From NCBI RefSeq assembly GCF_029852145.1, contig NC_079979.1:17495901-17559900 (forward strand): a stretch of DNA of 64,000 bases, given 5' to 3'. Positions 33,101 to 45,800 of this stretch are shown here, in pieces (within the stretch, counting starts at the first letter, position 1; each line of letters opens with the position of its first letter). This DNA is from Microplitis mediator. Lineage: Eukaryota > Arthropoda > Insecta > Hymenoptera > Braconidae. Both the position numbers and the translations under genes were made by a program. A model generated the notes under the pieces. The model was not told where the DNA came from, did no database searches, and saw only the letters and a program-made list of their open reading frames with translations.

Positions 33101-36100
33101 ACCGTTATTATGATAGCTCTGTTGGTAATAAAGATCAACTATGAGCTGATATACTTACGGATTTGTTACTTTTGCTGGTCTCTTTGTTACTGGTTTCTTT
33201 GGACGCTGTCGCTGAGATTGGAGAACTGTTGGTGTGTCCATCTGGTACATAGAAGAGTATCAACGGTCTCTCACGTGATGTAAAGTCACTCATTGGTGCA
33301 TAGGCAACATCACATCTGAAGAATCCTTTCCTCTGCAGTTGTATTATCTGTCCTTGTTTCACATTCTTCAGTTCTGCTTCTCCAAACATTTTTACTTCTT
33401 TCTATTAATGGAAAAAAAAAAAAATTAATAGTATATTGCGTGACGAGGGATAAAACAAAACGATTTCAGACCAGGGTTGGCTGACATCATCCATAGTCTG
33501 AAATAAATATTCTACACCTAGGGAGGAAAGCAGGAGATTCCGGCCCACGTGGTGGCACGCGGACGGACGTCGTACCTTCCTCTGTAGTGTGCACACATTT
33601 TTTCACCAGACCTGCTCCTGAAAATTCAATTTTTGCCTGAGGGAAAAATGACGCATGCGCTGATTTTTATCATTCGTTTTCTTATAGAGGGAAAGAACGA
33701 CATTCTTCCCTCTAAACGAGGCAGGAATTTAAACTTTCGAAGGCTGTATGGTGAAAAATAATTTTCAAATTTACAATTTTATTAGAGCGGGGTGGCCACG
33801 GAGAAATTTTTTCAAAATTTCCTGATATTTCCCGGTTTTCCAGTAAAGTTTTTCACATTTTTTCCTGATTTAGAAATTTTATTCGCATCATTTAGATGTT
33901 CAAAGTTTTTATTATATTTTCATTTTTAATAATTAAATTTGATAATTAAATCATGCGAGAAACCAGAAAAAAATGGCAATGAAATAAATTAATATTGCCT
34001 ACTTTTGATTATTCGATGTTAAAAATGTATAAGTTAAAATATTTAATAAGAAATTTTGTAATTTAAATAAATTCAAAATACACTGGTTACAAAAATTAAG
34101 GGATATTAAAAAAATTTCAAATTTTTTGGTAATTTTCAACAGTTTGTAACTCGAAGGAAAATAGTCGTACAATAAAAACAAAAAGTCAAACTGTAGCTTC
34201 AAGTGTCTAGTTTTCTGATCTGGTCTTTAAATTTTTTTATTATGCACGGTTCCGGAGCAATCAAAAATCAATGATAATTATCGAAAAAAATTTATTGAAG
34301 CTCGAAGACCGTTTTTAAGACGACCAAAAATTTGGTTAATTTCTTTTTCGATAGTTTTCTTAGGATTACTCCGGAGTCGCACATAATAAAAAATATAAAG
34401 ACCAGATCAGAAAACTAGATACTTGAAGCTACAGTTTGCTTTTTTTGTTTTTGTCGTATGACCATTTTCCTTTGAGTTACAATCTGTTGAAAATCACTTT
34501 AAAATTTGAAATTTTTTTAATATCCCTTAATTTTTATCACTAGTGTATAATTTAAAATTTTTTAAAGTTTGAACTGTTACAATTTAATTCCCGGATACTT
34601 CTCGAAATTCCCTGACATTTCCACGATATTTTCCGGTTCGTGGCCACCCTGTAGAGAAAAATAAAAGAACTTACTCTAGTATTTTTTGCAATAAAGTCTT
34701 TGAAATCGTCGTCTTTTCCCAATACATTTTTGCTGATTATGTGCTCAAAGTAAACAGCAATGCAGGGAATTAAATCCCCATCTTTTTTATGATCATTCTT
34801 GTCATCTTTTTCTGCGAGCCAAGTAAGTTTTACAGTATTCTTGTAGTCTTTGTCATCTAGCCTTAGTCTAGCGTCAATTTCCTGTATTTTTCCACTCGAT
34901 TTCTTGATACTGTCAATCATCAAGTTGCCCCAGGTGATAAAAGTCGCTTTCTCGCCAGCTTTTAGCATCTCGGCATCGACTCGTTCAATAAAAATCTTCT
35001 TGCCAACCAAAACTTTCCTAGTTCCCATCTCCGGGTTCTTTGGATGATTCTGTACATCAATGAACTGATGGTCAGCAGCATCCAGGACGTTGACTTGTAC
35101 CAAGTCATCACAGTCCAATGCCGTGTAACGATAAGCGATTGGGTCAACTATTTTTTTATTCATTGCCCATATTTTGTCCCACTCCATGAAGACAACTGAC
35201 CTAGATCCACCCTGAGCAATAATGAACTGTTTCAGTCCCTCGACTGTCAGTCCGTGGCGTAAAATTCCTCTTACTGTTGGTAATCTCGGATCGTCCCAGC
35301 CATCAACGAGACCATTGTCAACAAACCAAGTCAACTTACGTTTTGACAGAACGGTATTGGTCATATTCAAACGGGAGTATGCCCAAATATGGGGTCGTCT
35401 TAGTCCAAGGGCTTCAATGAACCAGAAGAATTGAGGATCGCGATCTGTGTACTCAGTTGTTCTCAATGTATGAGTTACACCTTCGATTGAATCGACAATC
35501 GGACACGCAAAGTCGTAAGTTGGATAAACTTTGTACTTATTTAAGGTCCGGGGATGGGATTCAGGTTTGCATCGATAAATTGTCGGGTCTCTCATGCATC
35601 CGTTAACTGACGTGTAGTCAATTTTCGCGCGGACACAACACGTCTGGCCTTTTTCACTTCCTTTCTTCATTTCTTCCCACAACTTGATATTTTTATCGAC
35701 GGGATTGTCGCGATTTTTCGACGGCTCTTTCTTCTCGCGCTGCTCTTTCATTATTTCTCCAGGAGTATCATCGACAAAGGCTTTGCCTTCACGGATAAGT
35801 TGCTCGCAATATTTCAACATGAGATCAAAGTAATCCGAAGTGTGGGTAAAACGATCTGCTTTAATATCTAACAGTTTTAAATCTTGTAGAATTTCTTGCT
35901 CGAACTCCACAGTCTCTTTAGCAGGATTCGTATCGTCAAAACGCATTATCAAAGTGCCTGAAAAAAAATATTTAAATAATTAGGATCTAGAGTTGAGCGA
36001 AAGTATTTTTTCAATTTTTTTACCTTTGAATGTTTCCGCGTAGTATTGATTTAACAAAGCAGCTTTGGCATGACCGATGTGCAAATAACCACTGGCTTCT

Positions 36101-36932
36101 GGAGGAAAACGTACGACAACTTTTCCCATTTCAGCTCCAGGTAATTCGACAAATTTGCCTTCTTGCTTCCTACCCATAGCTGGTTTCTGCGATGACTCCG
36201 ATGGTTCTTTCCGAGATTTAGCGGCAACTGAAGACTTATTAAAAGTATTCAAAATCTTTGACACGTATTTTAAAGAACTCACTCGGCTGAACCAACGATT
36301 CAACTCAGGGTACTGAGAGTCTTCTTTGTAATTATGATTTATCAAACCAGCAAAGACATAAATGTCACCCAGAGTTATTTGATCAGAAACCAACCAGTTT
36401 TTCGTCAAATTTTTATTCAAATGATCCAAGGAAGCGGGGAGAGACGCTGAATTTTTTAGCGGACCGTTGCTGTAAGACATCCAGCTGTCAACTTGAGTCT
36501 TCTCTAAAATTCCACTTCCACCTGTCAAATATTTTTGTTTTTCAGTAACTTATCTACTAATTAGTTAAGTAGCAATTAGTAGTAATTAATAATGAATTAC
36601 CATACAAACTGTCATCAATAGTTCTTGCTAAATACCGCCCGATATTACAATCGTCATCACAAACAACTTGATCATTTATCAATAACTGAACATTAGCGGC
36701 TGCTTTCCACGACTCTGGATAATCGATATTTATTTTATTTTTTTTGTTTTTAGATGAAATCAACTCGGCAACAATTATCGCTCCTGTAATTTACAATTAA
36801 GATGATAATATTTTATGATGTAATAATAACTCGCGATGTGCTAAAAATAAATTTATCATAATAAAAAAATAAATGAGAAATTTACGTACCCAAGGGAGGA
36901 TTTTGCGAGTTTGCTGATAATTTAATAGTCAT
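30164..36932 (-). CDS. EPRS: Bifunctional glutamate/proline-tRNA ligase, 1662 aa
   Basis: Charges tRNA-Glu and tRNA-Pro in the cytosolic multi-synthetase complex. Six exons: 36932-36890, 36783-36601, 36521-36024, 35957-34675, 33401-33159, 32902-30164; frames agree at each junction. Order: GST-like N-domain (PPLGAIIVAELI...), GluRS with HIGH at residues 223-226 (SGYLHIGHAKAA) and the KMSKS-type loop VLSKRKL from 444, then the anticodon region with FFRCDVAYAPMS. Five WHEP repeats (QGNKVRELKSAKADKAAID type) lie between about residues 755 and 1110. ProRS starts near 1158 (TRLGLEAKKSENLPDWYSQV) with IRPTSETVMYPAYAKW, FLRTREFLWQEGHSAF, GGTSHHLGQNFSKMF and a C-terminus ending FGRSY, as in other animals. 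Vertebrates have three WHEP units and Drosophila six (recalled). The large intron 33402-34674 holds nested transposons. Confidence 0.97.
33437..33500. repeat. Fragment of the GACGATTTCAGACC repeat in EPRS intron
   Basis: GTGACGAGGGATAAAACAAA followed by ACGATTTCAGACCAGG and GGCTGACATCATCC matches the left part of the copies at 7195 and 20995. Confidence 0.65.
33788..34651. mobile_element. hAT-like non-autonomous element (host of a nested insertion)
   Basis: The ends C(G/A)GGGTGGCCACG are inverted copies: CGGGGTGGCCACGGAG at 33788 and TTCGTGGCCACCCTG ending 34651. The five bases TAGAG flank both sides (33783-33787, 34652-34656). CAGGGTGGCCAC-type ends are known from hAT elements, though eight-base duplications are more usual there. 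Without the nested 465 bp element it is about 400 bp. No transposase remains. Confidence 0.65.
34081..34545. mobile_element. 465 bp palindromic TA-target element nested in the hAT-like element
   Basis: The two halves are near reverse complements from end to end. CACTGGTTACAAAAATTAAG at the left matches CACTAGTGATAAAAATTAAG read from the right. TTCTGATCTGGTCTTTAAAT pairs with AAAGACCAGATCAGAAAACT. TA flanks both ends (34079-34080, 34546-34547). No coding content. The palindrome could form a single large hairpin. Confidence 0.8.
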
Positions 36933-37914
36933 TTTTAGTTACTTTATATTTTTTTTTCAAATCTTTGATCCCAATTATTTTATTCTATGATTAATTGATT
37001 GATTGATTGATCAAATAATTTGGAAGATTCAATATTCAAATAAATAGGTTAGACATATCAACACATGTGGAGTAGAGCGAATTTTATTTTCATGAACAGG
37101 AACTTCTATTTTGAACTCATCTTTGTCGTCGATAAAAAAGAAAACGTCAAAAATACTGAGTGATGTAGCGGACATGAGACAAATTTATAATTATTGATAA
37201 ATTGAGTAAATAATTAATAAAATAAAATTTTGAAAAAATGCACATTTACAAAATTAAAAAACTAATAAGTGCATTTTTTTCAAATATCATTTTTTGAATT
37301 ATTTACTCTATTTATTTATAATTTTAAATTTGTCTGATGGATTCACACTCGTAGACATGAGACATTTTGATTTTAAATAAACGAATAAATAAATTGAAAT
37401 ATTCAAATTTTAAAAAATGCGCGTACAGATTTTTCATTGATCTAAATGTGCATTTTTTTATTTTTAGTCTGCATACATTTTATTTATTTATTCAAAAATT
37501 CAAAAAATTCCCAGCTGTCAGTTGCATTGACACTCTGAAGTTAGCCGAGGCCTAATAAGTTTTGAATTTTTAAAAAATGATAAATTACAAAAAAAATATT
37601 TCAAAAAAACGCACCTGTAGTTTTTTGAATTGTTTACATATTTATATATATACATATTTTTTAAAAATTTATTTGTTGAAAAAAAAAATCGGAAACTTAT
37701 CAACTGTCAGTTAACTTCAGGATTATAAACAAGCAGAGGAATTTATCATTTTAATTTAAAATTCAAGGTTAATTACAACTACCAGTAGACCTAGGATTAT
37801 ATTATTCTAGAAAAATCTAATCTCTGTAATTAACTCATGTGACAGCTTCTTGACTAGAAACGCCTTGAGATTTACCAGCAGTTTTATTATTTGAAATTTT
37901 TGAATTATATAAAA
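36933..37914. other. Divergent spacer between EPRS and GLOD4
   Basis: It contains the two start regions and three A/B elements (listed separately). No other gene or motif is evident. GATTGATTGATTGATC near 36992-37008 is a short tetranucleotide run. Confidence 0.6.
37164..37725. mobile_element. Three consecutive family B, B and A elements
   Basis: 37164-37352 is a B copy (GATGTAGCGGACATGAGACA to GTCTGATGGATTCACACTCG). 37353-37537 is a diverged B copy (AGACATGAGACATTTTGATT to TGTCAGTTGCATTGACACTC). 37538-37725 is an A copy (CTGAAGTTAGCCGAGGCCTA to CTGTCAGTTAACTTCAGGAT). They lie head to tail in the EPRS/GLOD4 spacer. Confidence 0.7.
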
Positions 37915-40900
37915 ATGGCAGTAGCTAGAGCTTTGCATTATGTATTTAAAATACCAGATCGTAAATTAACTGTCAAATTTTATCGTGAGATTCTTGGTAT
38001 GAAGGTAAATAAAATATTAACTTTACATTCATTAGTTTATATATTTTTATTTAATGGCATTATTACAAATTGATAAATAATTATTTAAAGGTATTGCGAC
38101 ATGAAGAATTTTCTGAAGGATGCGATGCTGCATGTAATGGGTATGAATATTTTACCTTAATAAATTTTATTTGAGCAAGTAATCAATACTTTTTCTTTTA
38201 GACCTTACGATAATCGTTGGAGCAAGACAATGATCGGTTATGGTCCAGAAGACTCGCACTTTGTTATTGAATTGACTTATAATTATGGAATAAATAATTA
38301 TGAATTTGGTAATGACTTTCAAGGCATTACTATAAAATCAAAAGACGTTATCGAACGAGCTAAGAAACTTAACTGGCCTATAGAAGAAGAAAGTGGACTT
38401 TCTGTTCTTAAAGCACCTGGTGGTTACAAGTATTTTATTATCAACGAATCACAGGTTGCTGACAAAGGTAATTTTATATTTCAGGTTTCATGACAACTGA
38501 TCCCAGACAAGTGATCATACGTCAATTGATCCCTTAGACTATTGATACCAAAGACTAGACCCAACTGACAACTGATCCTACTGATAACTGATCTTCTAAT
38601 TCATCAGTTTCATAACTTTAATTATCATCATCTCCAAAACCTTCATCTTCATGATTTTCAACCGAATGTCAATGGGATCAGACGTCAATAGGATCAATTT
38701 TTAGGAATCACGTCGTGGTATAAAATTATTGGGATAAGTTGAGGGCACATCTAATTTTTAATTTAATTTAATTTATTTATTTTAATGCCAATCGGCTATA
38801 CACTAATGAAATATAATATGATAAAAAGATATATATAATTATAAAATCTCAAAAAAAAAATAACACTCTACATAAAGATAATATTGTTGATTATTCGTAT
38901 TGCAAAAGTAACTTCTTGGTACTGGCTGAGAATGAGGCAATTGTATTGCCAAAAAAGTCGATGTCCGAACAATTTCGATTGACTAGTCTTGCTATTTTGT
39001 TAAGTGAACCATGAACTACGTAGTTTTTATTCGATTTGACTGTGTAGAATAGTCGAGATATCCTGAGACCAGGTCTAGGGCTAACAAACCCAAACATTTC
39101 AAGTGTTTCCGGTGAGTCTATTAGACTGATGATAACTTTGTATACAAATGTCAAATCCCCGACTTCCCTTCTGCTTTGCAGGCTTATTTTAAATTTTGAA
39201 CTAATATCATTGACACTAACTGGTGGTCCATTAGTTTTTGTCCAGTGAGACAGAAATTTAATGAACTTATGTTGTGTCCTTTCGATCGTGTTGATGTGAA
39301 TATTTGAGTATTTAGTAATTTTATTATCAATAACAATAATAATTTACTTTTAGATCCAGTTGTCAAAGTAACTTTGTCAAGTTCAAATCTCCAACGCACA
39401 ATTTCTTATTGGAAAGATATTTTGAACATGAAAATTTACGAACAAAGTGATAATCACGTTGTCTTTGGTTACGATGATCATCAAGCGAAACTGGAATTTA
39501 AATATATTGGTAATTATATTAAAGTTAATAAGGTATTCAATCGGAATTTTAATTTTGAAATAAATAATTCAGGAACAAAAGTAGACCATGGGAAAGCTTA
39601 CGGCAGAATAGCATTTTCCGTTCCCTATGACAGCCAACCGGGAATTCAAAAAAAAATACGGGAAAATGGTCATAAAATATTGACAGATTTAATAACGTTG
39701 GACACTCCAGGAAAAGCTTCAGTCCGGGTTATTATTCTCGCTGATCCTGTAAGTAAATCCAAAAATTTTTTTGTCAGTAGCCAGCGATCTTGCCTCCACT
39801 GCGAACGATGTATGTCAAAAAAAAAAATGTATATTAATGATATGTATGTTAGTATACTTTTAAGTTATAAGTTTCTAAATCACTGTTCCGATGGCGCACA
39901 AATGTCCTTCCTTTGATACTTTAATACTACGCCTATATTTGTCTGTCGGTCCCTTTATGTATACTGTGGGTTCAAACAGGGAGGGACAGACAAAATTAAA
40001 TTATGTAACACTACCTGTATCTACTGGAACTAATGATACGACATTATAGGGTGCAGGCAAACGTGGGTGGTAAGTAAAAGTTATTATTTACTTTAGCCGA
40101 GCCCTAATTAAAGGGAACCCTACTTATGTAAGGGACCGACAAACAAATATAGACTTAGACAAACAAATATATAGATGTAGTGTACTATTGTTCTGCAACA
40201 AAAGATATGTTTTATAAAATGACTTAAATACAGTCGGCCCATTAACTCAGATTCCATTATCTCGGAACTTCCCCTCAATCTGACCCCCACTACAAGCTAC
40301 AATGTCTCTCCGATGCTACAAATGCATCATGTCATTCACGCATTCAAGAGCGCATGCGTGGAGTTTACTTTTTAAAGGAGAAGGGGCATTCGATAACTCG
40401 GAATATCCAGGAAATTTCCGCTCCTCCGTAGACTAACTGTCCGAGTTAATGGAATTCGACTGTAATTTAACTTTTTGAAATTTTTATAATTATTTTCTCT
40501 GAGTGGGAAAAACAAAAATCTATTAATTTTTTAAAAATTGACTCAATTGTGTAACAAAAATTATGGTATTTTAAAATTACATTAAATTATCACCTCAATG
40601 ACCATAAATTAAAAATTTGAAGTTTCATATCAAATTCATAAAAAAATTAATGATAAATAAAGACTCGTACGCGAGAATGTCTACTACTAAACATTGATAA
40701 GTACTTATGATGTTTATTTGAATCAAAATTAAATGCGAGTTTATTTAATCTTGACAAGACGTTGGTTTATGTTGAGTTATTACCGATTAAAAGCTGTAAA
40801 CTCATAAAAAATTATCTTTGAACACACAGTAAGTGAAGTAACGTTGGTTTGACGGATTTTCCTAGTTTATAAACTTGTATTATCTATACAAAATCATTTG

Positions 40901-42380
40901 GCTATTTTTTAGACTTGATCTTTGTAAATAAAACATAAAAAAATTTTTTTTCCTTTAAATAGGGTAGAAGTAAAACTTTATTTTAATTAATGAAAAGCAT
41001 AAAATAAAATTTCCATTGTAACAGTGGGATAAAAGTATCTTTGTATAAATTTAAAAAATTAATTACGTTATTTTTCAAGTGTCCAAAACTGGGCCTAAAG
41101 TCGCTAAAAACGATACCTCTACCATATATATATATTAGAGTCCGCCAAAAAAAGAGCTAATTTTTTTTTCTTTAATTACCGTGAAAATATCGCTAAAGAT
41201 GATGAAAAAAAAAATTCTGGTAAAGTTTGAGCTCTCAATATTAATGCCAAGCTTCTAAAAAAATAGTGTTCTGATCGATTTTAAGAGCTTGGCATTAAAA
41301 TGGAAATAACTAGAAAACAATGCAGAATTTGAAAAAAATTTATTCATGATAATTTGTAGGAAATAAAATTGTCTACAAAAAAGATTGAATGACATTTTAT
41401 GACAAGTATGATAGTTTCGCCGGAAAAGTAAAAAGATTTCGAAATTGACTCTTACTTGACTTCGAGCTCCAATAACTTTTGAACAGATGGATTTATCAAA
41501 AAATGATAAGAGACTTTTTTTGTAGAGCGTTCAATTCCCTACAAAAATATATACTGGGCTTATTCGTACAATGAGCCATTGCCGAGGTGAAAAATTTCTA
41601 ACTAAAAAACTTTTTTTTTTCCATGTTATTTAAATGGGAAATCAAAAATCACGAAGCGCCACCTCTTAATATTAATATTAAGAGCTCAAACTTTACCAGA
41701 TATGTTTTTTTTCATCATCCTTAACGATATTTTCACGGTAACTAAAGAAAAAAAAATTAGTTTTTTTTTTTCGCACCCTAATATATATATTAAATATGGT
41801 ACTGGCTATTGGTACTTACACAGAAAAAAATTATTTCTTAGTGCAAAAAAATTTTTTTATGCCGAATTGAAAACAAAAATTTTCTTGAGGCGGGAAAAAT
41901 TTTTCTTTCACCAAGAAATCATTTTTTTCTGTATACCCGTGTCTTGATCGCCCGTGCCCGCACCAGTCAACATAAGAACTTGTATTTTACAAAAATGTCA
42001 ATGGCCTCGGCCATTAAATATTAAGAATTTAAATACTGAGCTAAATGTTAAAAAACGCTGACAAAAAAAAGTCTGCTTCGTGCACGTCAATCAGGACACG
42101 TCCGGGAAAACCCGGATGACACCCTCGGGTTTAAGTCTTTAATATGTAAATTATTAAAAATTGATAACATGTATGATAAAACTAAAAATATTAACTTGTA
42201 ATAAAATTTTAAAAATCAATTTATTTTTTCTGTAATAAAATTAATATCAAAAAAACTTTTTATTTTCAGGATGAACATGAAATTTGTTTTGTTGACGACG
42301 AAGGATTTCGTAAGCTCTCCGTTCCAGATTATCCAAGCGAAGCGATTTTGGACAGATTCATTGCTAAAGAATCATCATAA
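37915..42380 (+). CDS. GLOD4: GLOD4-like glyoxalase-domain protein, 303 aa
   Basis: Member of the vicinal oxygen chelate fold, related to glyoxalase I; GLOD4 is often mitochondrial or cytosolic and its substrate is not settled. Five exons: 37915-38004, 38091-38140, 38202-38467, 39354-39748, 42270-42380, in consistent phase. The ATG at 37915 opens MAVARALHYVFKIPDRKLT. Two repeated half-domains are seen: LTVKFYREILGMKVLRHEEF...GYGPEDSHFVIELTYNY, then LQRTISYWKDILNMKIYEQS. They are followed by GRIAFSVP, LDTPGKASVRVIILADP and DEHEICFVDDEGFRKLS. These match animal GLOD4 in order and spacing (vertebrate about 300 residues). Introns 3 and 4 are swollen by transposon debris. Confidence 0.94.
38500..38720. 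repeat. Degenerate GATC-type short repeats in GLOD4 intron 3
   Basis: Units such as AACTGATCC, CAATTGATCCC and TAACTGATC recur with irregular spacing, and reverse-complement variants (GGGATCAGACGTC, AGGATCAATTT) follow at about 38665-38695. They resemble 21505-21620. Confidence 0.5.
38891..39318 (-). pseudogene. LINE (Jockey-like) reverse-transcriptase 3' end, in GLOD4 intron 3
   Basis: A minus-strand frame of about 140 codons ends at 38891. It carries NTIERTQHKFIKFLSHW, RREVGDLTFVYKVI and SLNKIARLVNRNCSDIDFFG, the classic tail of Jockey/CR1-type ORF2 proteins (I-E-x-x-Q-x-x-F ... DFF). The catalytic part of the polymerase is absent, so this is a 5'-truncated, dead insertion, antisense to GLOD4. 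Confidence 0.75.
40231..40462. mobile_element. Pogo-like TA-target MITE in GLOD4 intron 4
   Basis: The left end CAGTCGGCCCATTAACTCAG matches the reverse of the right end (CAGTCGAATTCCATTAACTC). TA lies on both sides (40229-40230, 40463-40464). CAGT(C) ends with TA targets are typical of pogo/Tigger elements. 232 bp, non-coding. Confidence 0.75.
41140..41795. mobile_element. Long-TIR element in GLOD4 intron 4
   Basis: Arms of roughly 110 bases: ATTACCGTGAAAATATCGCT and GGTAAAGTTTGAGCTCTCAA on the left pair with GAGCTCAAACTTTACCAGAT and AACGATATTTTCACGGTAAC on the right. The interior includes TAGAGCGTTCAATT and CGCCGGAAAAGTAAAAAG. A rearranged, inverted relative is at 44930-45660. Non-coding. 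Confidence 0.7.
41820..41940. mobile_element. CACAGAAAAAA-type TIR element in GLOD4 intron 4
   Basis: The left end CACAGAAAAAAATTATTTCT and right end CCAAGAAATCATTTTTTTCT are inverted copies around 80 bases of T/A-rich sequence. Same terminus as the element at 30040 and those in OR introns 4. The remaining parts of 39749-42269 show nothing else. Confidence 0.65.
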
Positions 42381-42893
42381 AATATTTTTGTTACTTAATT
42401 TAAAGTTTATATTTTGTTATGGGTTTTGGGATAATATAATCACAATGTAATTAATAAAATTTATAATAAACAGATAAAAAAAATCTTATTATTTAATATT
42501 TATCTCAGTTGATACTTTTATCAAAATAAAATTTCCCAGCCTACTTAATTTCAATTAAACGGCCATTTAAAATTAATGCTACAAGTTATGCGATTTATAC
42601 ACTACATATATATGCGTCATATATGCTACGTTAGTTCATATTAAAGTCAGTCAACACCGGAAATATTTTTATTATTTATTTTAAATAGCAGTTACTTTTT
42701 TTTTTTCATTTTTATCATTTAAGATAAAAGGTCACTGATGACTAATCTTATATTTCGTCTTAAAAGACGCCATGGGGAATGACCAAGACTTCGAGTGATA
42801 ACATTAGTGTATATAAATAAATATATTAGTAAATAGCTTACATAAATAAATTGAAGAGAGTTTCGAAGAGTCAGTTCTCTGTCAACAGCGACA
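42381..42893. other. Spacer between GLOD4 and the EndoU-like gene
   Basis: AT-rich spacer. A TATA-like TATATAAATA is at 42810-42819 and an arthropod initiator-like TCAGTT near 42871, 23 bases before the ATG of the next gene. Their spacing is longer than usual, so a promoter call is weak. Confidence 0.4.
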
Positions 42894-45800
42894 ATGATCT
42901 TTTCGAAAAATAGTTTATGCTATATTGCAACTTTTGCCGTGATTATTTTAATTATCAATAATGGTTTGTGCTTTTACAATAAATAAATAATTATTTTGAC
43001 GTATTTCAAGTAAATTAATTTTTTTTTCATTTTTATTTTAAGAAATTAGTCAAGTTCAAGCTCGAGGATTTTCTAGAAGTTTTGGAAGATCTCGAGTAGG
43101 TTCAAGTTGGTTTGGTGGGTCACGTTCTAGTGGTGGTTCTCGTTCAAGTGGTGGTTCGCGTTCAAGTGGTGGTTCACGTTCGAGCGGAAGTTCATATTCA
43201 CGTCCACCACCAGCATATAGTCCTCCAGTTTATAAACCTTCACCACCGGCATACAGTCCCCCAGTTTACAAACCTTCGCCACCAGTATACAGTCCACCGG
43301 CTACTCATAATGCTCCAGTAAATCGTCCAGGACCTTCAGCACCAGTTATTCCTAAAGCTCCCCCGTCAGCTCCGTCAAATCCCAAAGACAGCAGTGGCAT
43401 GTTAATTAATCATGAGAGCAGAGGTACTTCTCATCCAAGTAAGTCTTAAAATTATTATTATTCCATAAAATATTTATTTGATCCATTATTATTATTACAA
43501 GGTACAAAACCACTTGGCAATTCGAATTCAGAGACTATTAACAAAGTCAATGTACCACCATCTCATAACGCACCGTCAGGAACAGCAACAAATTATCCCC
43601 CTTGGGCAAACCCATCGTTAAAACCTTCAGGTCCACCTCCACCACCAGTGACTCCAAATTTATCAAAACCTCCAGCTCCTTATCCCCCTGCATCAAATCC
43701 AATCAAACCTTCAACGGGACCTCAACCACAACCGATAGTTCCAAAAGTTGTATCGCCAAATTCATCAAAACCACCAGCTCCCTATCCAACAGGTCACCCT
43801 GTCGACATGCCTCGACCAAGCGCTCCCATTGGTTTCAACCCAAACTCAAATCCCATTGCGCCCCCGCATCAGGCTCCTAAATTAGGAAGTACTTCTAGTC
43901 ATCCAAGTTATACGACAAATAATTACCATCCGCCTCCAGTCTACGGATCACCTTCCGGAAGTTATGGAGGATACGGTCCACCTCCTCCATATTCAGGTCC
44001 TGGTTATCACCCACTAGCGGGACAACCTCATAATTATCATCCAGCGGCTCCAGGTCAGCCGACTTATTTACATCCCCCGGCTTACGGTGGCGTGAGTTCT
44101 CAGCCTTTTGTACCCGGGCAAAGTGTCATTGTGCTACCGGGTAAATCAAGCAGCCCTGGACTAGGACAAATGGTCAAAGAAGCGCTAGTTTATTCAACTA
44201 TTAATGCTGGAGTAAACGCTGGTGTCAACAGACTCATCTACGGAGCACCACCGCATTATCATAACTACGGAGCACCACCGCAATATCATAACTACGGTGC
44301 TGATACTCGTTACCCTGGATCTCAGTCATCAGTTACCAATAATACCACCATCATTTACAATAATGGTGTACCAGTCACCGGACAAATGGGCGGAAGCCCC
44401 AATCCAGGCACTTATGTTCCAAATTATTCAACTAATCAACCAAATTACGGTCCCAGTGTTCCTCCTACGCCTAATGATCCAGGTAACATTTATCTGAACA
44501 CACCCAGTAGTCCAGGAAGTAGCAACAATAATAATAATCTTCCTGTAAACTTCTCACCGAAATTTGGTGGATCCGGTAACTCAACATATGTACAAAATAA
44601 TTCAACTGTTCCTACTAATTTTTCAAACAACTTGTATCCGAATCTCGGTAATTTTTCGGAAAATTCGAACACTACGCAGAATAATTTAAATGTTACTCCA
44701 ACTCCAGTGATACCGGAAATAGAATACTACGTTACTGATAATGAACTGTTAAATTTGACTGAGCATCTATTCATGAAAGATAAAATGAATAAATTACCAA
44801 AGACTTACGTTCTTAATTTCCAAAAAAAAATATCTAACTATTCAAATGTAATTGACGAAACAAACCAACCGTAAGTAAAAATTACAACTCATGAATTTTC
44901 TTGAATGTTCGAGATGACAAAAAAAAATACTGATAAAGTTTGAGCTCTTAATATTAATATTAACAACCGCGTTATCGCAATTTTCGATTTCCTATTTAAA
45001 TAACATGGGAAAATTTTATTTCAAAGCTTGAAAATTTATCATGATCTAAAGTTAGCTGACGTTAAATAATTTTTTAAATTTATTCAAAACGATAAATTAT
45101 AAAAAAAAAATATTTAAAAAAATTACACTTGTAGTTTTTAAAATTTTCTACATGTGCATTTTTTAAAATTTTTTTTCTTTGGATTTTATTTCTTGAAAAA
45201 AAAACCAAAAATTTTAAATTGTCTGCTAACTTTAGGATCATAAATTTATCACTCATCAGCGAATCAGTGTATCGAAAAAATCGATGGGTATATTTGTTGA
45301 AAATTGAACGCTCTACAAAAAAGGTCTCTTATAATTTTTCGTTAAATTTAATTTTTCAAAAGTTATCCGAGGTCAAAGTTGGATTCATAGTAAATTTTGA
45401 TACTATTTGACTTTTCCGGGAAAATTTTCAGACTTATCAAAAAATTATATGAGAAATTTTTTGTAGGTCATTTTATTTCCCCGAAATTAATCACAAAATT
45501 GCCGATAATTTTGAGTTTTTTTACTTACTTGTATTTAAAATTTATTAATAAGTCGGCCAGAATACGATTTCTTGGAACAAATTGACATTTAAATGAAAAT
45601 TTAAACTGAAGAGCTTCCAGAAATTTTTAAAATTTTGTAGGAAATGAAATGATGACGCGATAGGCCTTCAATTAAATTTGCACCCTTTCGAAAAATGTCT
45701 CTTATTTCGGAGTTTCGACTGAGCGCAGAAGTATTTTTTTTTCATCTTGAAAAATATTTTCCGTATAATTTAAAAAAAGGCGGTTTTTTGAATCAGTTTC

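Noticed and set aside
41702..41947. Lys/Phe-rich open frame in GLOD4 intron 4
   Set aside because: Spans the junction of two transposable elements and consists of their A/T-rich ends.
43112..43321. Val/His-rich open frame within the EndoU-like gene
   Set aside because: It is the +1 shadow of the Gly/Ser/Pro repeats of the real frame.
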